Source: Sporanaerobacter acetigenes DSM 13106 (GTDB lineage: Bacteria; Bacillota; Clostridia; Tissierellales; Sporanaerobacteraceae). Taken from it: DNA of 64,000 bases. Position numbers and translations under genes: made by a program. The first letter of the stretch is position 1. The number at the start of each line of letters is the position of its first letter. The notes under the pieces were generated by a model, which was given only the letters and a program-made list of their open reading frames with translations, was not told the origin of the DNA and made no database searches. Shown here piece after piece: positions 62,716-64,000 of the stretch. The stretch spans positions 186,001-250,000 of the forward strand of contig NZ_FQXR01000005.1 of assembly GCF_900130025.1 (NCBI RefSeq). The letters are read 5' to 3'.

Positions 62716-63603
62716 ATGACAAAAAGGAGAAGAAAGAGAAGAAAAAAAATCATACCAAATAAGAAGAGATTTACATTATCCCTAATTGTAATTGCTGGAG
62801 TTGTATTTATTTTAAGTCAATCAATAAAAGCAATACAAAATAAAGATAAGAAGGAAGCTACTATTATAGAAAAAAACAATATAGCTTGTTCTGTACCAGA
62901 ATTTCTAGAAAATATACCTGAGTATTCTAAAGAAAATAGTATGAAAGAAGATAATATAAAAGAAGAAAAATCAAGTAATAAAGAAAAAATAGAACAAGTA
63001 AAAGATAATAGTGATATAGAGCTTAACAATGAGGATAAAGTTGTTCCTATAGAAATAGATGATAAAAACAAAAGTTATAGCGAAATTTTTAAAGACGATC
63101 TCTTTGTAGGGGACTCAATTACAGATAGTTTATCTTTCTATGAAATACTTGAAGAAAGAAATGTTATTGCAAAATTGGGATTTACAGTAGTTCAAGGGGA
63201 AAAAGAAATAAATAAGATTAAAAAGGCAAACCCTTCCAATATATATTTATTATTTGGGATGAATGATGTATTGATGGGAATAGATGGTCAAAAATTTGCA
63301 GAAAATTATGCTGAATTTGTACACAAAATTCAAGATGAATTACCAGATGCAAATATTTATGTTCAATCTGTTATACCAGTTTCTCCAAATGTAAAACAAA
63401 AAAAGCCTTTACTTAACAATGCTAATATAGATAAATTCAATGAAACCTTAATGCAGATGTGCAAAGATGAAAATATCAATTATATAGATCTAGTACCACT
63501 ATTAGAAAACGATAGTGAATTATATGAACCTGATGGAATACATTTAAAATATAAGTTTTATAAATTATGGCTAAATTATCTTATAGATAATACTAAACAA
63601 TAA
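62716..63603 (+). CDS. Membrane-anchored SGNH/GDSL hydrolase
   Basis: The 295-residue protein has a basic start (KRRRKRRKKIIPNKKR), one membrane segment (about 20-37), a charged linker to about 125, then an SGNH domain: FVGDSITDSL (catalytic Ser), LLFGMNDVLMG (Asn) and EPDGIHLKYKFY (Asp, His). It probably acts as an extracytoplasmic esterase or acyl hydrolase, perhaps on the cell wall. GGAGGG precedes ATG 62716. The lipoprotein gene follows after 23 bp. Confidence 0.85.
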   Translation: MTKRRRKRRKKIIPNKKRFTLSLIVIAGVVFILSQSIKAIQNKDKKEATIIEKNNIACSVPEFLENIPEYSKENSMKEDNIKEEKSSNKEKIEQVKDNSDIELNNEDKVVPIEIDDKNKSYSEIFKDDLFVGDSITDSLSFYEILEERNVIAKLGFTVVQGEKEINKIKKANPSNIYLLFGMNDVLMGIDGQKFAENYAEFVHKIQDELPDANIYVQSVIPVSPNVKQKKPLLNNANIDKFNETLMQMCKDENINYIDLVPLLENDSELYEPDGIHLKYKFYKLWLNYLIDNTKQ

Positions 63604-63626
63604 AATATTGGGAGGAATGATGGGAA

Positions 63627-64000
63627 ATGAAAAACTTCAGTAAAGGTATTTTAGCTACAACAGGCATTATATTTGCAATGATTTTATTATTGACAGGATG
63701 CTCTTCAGATAAGAAAGCAGAAAAAGAGCCGTCTATTGATGAAATTGAGAAAAATGTTAGTGAAACTGTAGACTTATCTAATATGAAGAAAGTAGATAGT
63801 CATAAATTGGAAAAGCTATATGATATTCATAGCGATGAGTTGGAAGATTTTCTACTATATACTGCAGATACTAATATCAAAGCAGATGAAATGTTGATAT
63901 TGAAGGTAGCAGATGAAAAGGATATAAGTGATATACAAGATAGAATTTCAAATAGAATAGAAGAACAATCAAATAGTTTTAAAGACTATCTACCAGATGA
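63627..64000 (+). CDS. DUF4358-like lipoprotein, partial
   Basis: The frame runs off the right edge; 124 residues are complete. It has a signal peptide with lipobox LTGC (Cys25) and an acidic linker, then a domain with LYDIHSDELEDFLLYTADTN, MLILKVADEKDI and DRISNRIEEQSNSFKDYLPD. This matches the DUF4358 family as I recall it. GGAGG at 63611-63615 fits ATG 63627. It probably shares a transcript with the SGNH hydrolase, suggesting a common job at the cell surface. Confidence 0.8.
   Translation, partial: MKNFSKGILATTGIIFAMILLLTGCSSDKKAEKEPSIDEIEKNVSETVDLSNMKKVDSHKLEKLYDIHSDELEDFLLYTADTNIKADEMLILKVADEKDISDIQDRISNRIEEQSNSFKDYLPD

Noticed and set aside
1-64000. CRISPR arrays, tRNA or rRNA genes, insertion sequences, prophage
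   Set aside because: No regularly spaced repeats, tRNA-like cloverleafs, rRNA stretches, transposase or integrase motifs were found by reading.

Overview
The window is AT-rich, with strong AGGAGG-type ribosome binding sites and frequent TTG/GTG starts. It carries spore germination (GerA/GerC/GerB) and spore-coat-like genes, a one-chain pyruvate:ferredoxin oxidoreductase, a C_GCAxxG_C_C protein, a CD1871A-type CXXC peptide, and PyrR, SAM-I and cobalamin leader RNAs. This fits the chromosome of a spore-forming, probably anaerobic low-GC Firmicute of the Clostridia/Tissierellia type. I see no rRNA, tRNA, insertion sequence, prophage or CRISPR array.

Layout. 1-2083 (minus): redox cassette of a TlpA-like lipoprotein, a 45-residue CXXC membrane peptide and a NapH-like polyferredoxin cut by the window edge. 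2307-5634: a DUF6143-like protein, RNase Z, cyclophilin, a C_GCAxxG_C_C protein and a cold-shock protein. 5713-9401: response regulator, ABC ATPase, ABC permease and histidine kinase. 9515-12780: DUF2804 protein, HAD-IB phosphatase and MATE exporter. 12760-20072: GIY-YIG protein, YidC paralogue, isochorismatase-like hydrolase, two membrane proteins, DUF362 ferredoxin protein, a DUF2007 gene preceded by a DUF362 gene fragment, a large serine hydrolase and a Cu/Zn superoxide dismutase. 20157-23597: two divergent patatins and a putative zinc peptidase.

23711-29098 is a MurNAc recycling block: EIIA, murQ, murP, mupG, murR and a second EIIA. MurP has only B and C domains, so the flanking EIIA proteins probably supply the missing phosphotransfer step. 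nagB (36027) can take the product on toward glycolysis, although nagA is not in the window. Then follow a chemoreceptor (minus), a YhaO/YhaN-like nuclease pair, a metallophosphoesterase, nagB, a CYTH protein, two tiny Phe/Leu-rich membrane proteins, an L,D-transpeptidase, ppsA and nifJ.

45594-50723 holds a cobalamin riboswitch upstream of a YitT-family membrane protein, a DUF3787 protein, a SAM-I-controlled metNIQ methionine importer (minus), a YkuS protein and two small spore-coat-like proteins. 50770-56557 is a complete pyrBICFKDE operon with a PyrR-type attenuator. 56603-60428 is a gerA-gerC-gerB operon in which gerA is split by a one-base frameshift in an A7 run. 60429-61292 is a deletion scar in which the tail of an OmpR-type regulator is fused in frame to a histidine kinase lacking its sensor half. 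The window ends with a D-Ala-D-Ala-ligase-like ATP-grasp protein, an SGNH hydrolase and a DUF4358-like lipoprotein cut by the right edge.

The most unusual points are the B12 riboswitch ahead of yitT, the A AAA AAA heptamer placed exactly where gerA breaks, the regulator/kinase fusion scar, the duplicated EIIA genes around the MurNAc operon with paired operator-like repeats, and a 44-bp perfect palindrome that encodes the last residues and stop codons of two convergent genes.
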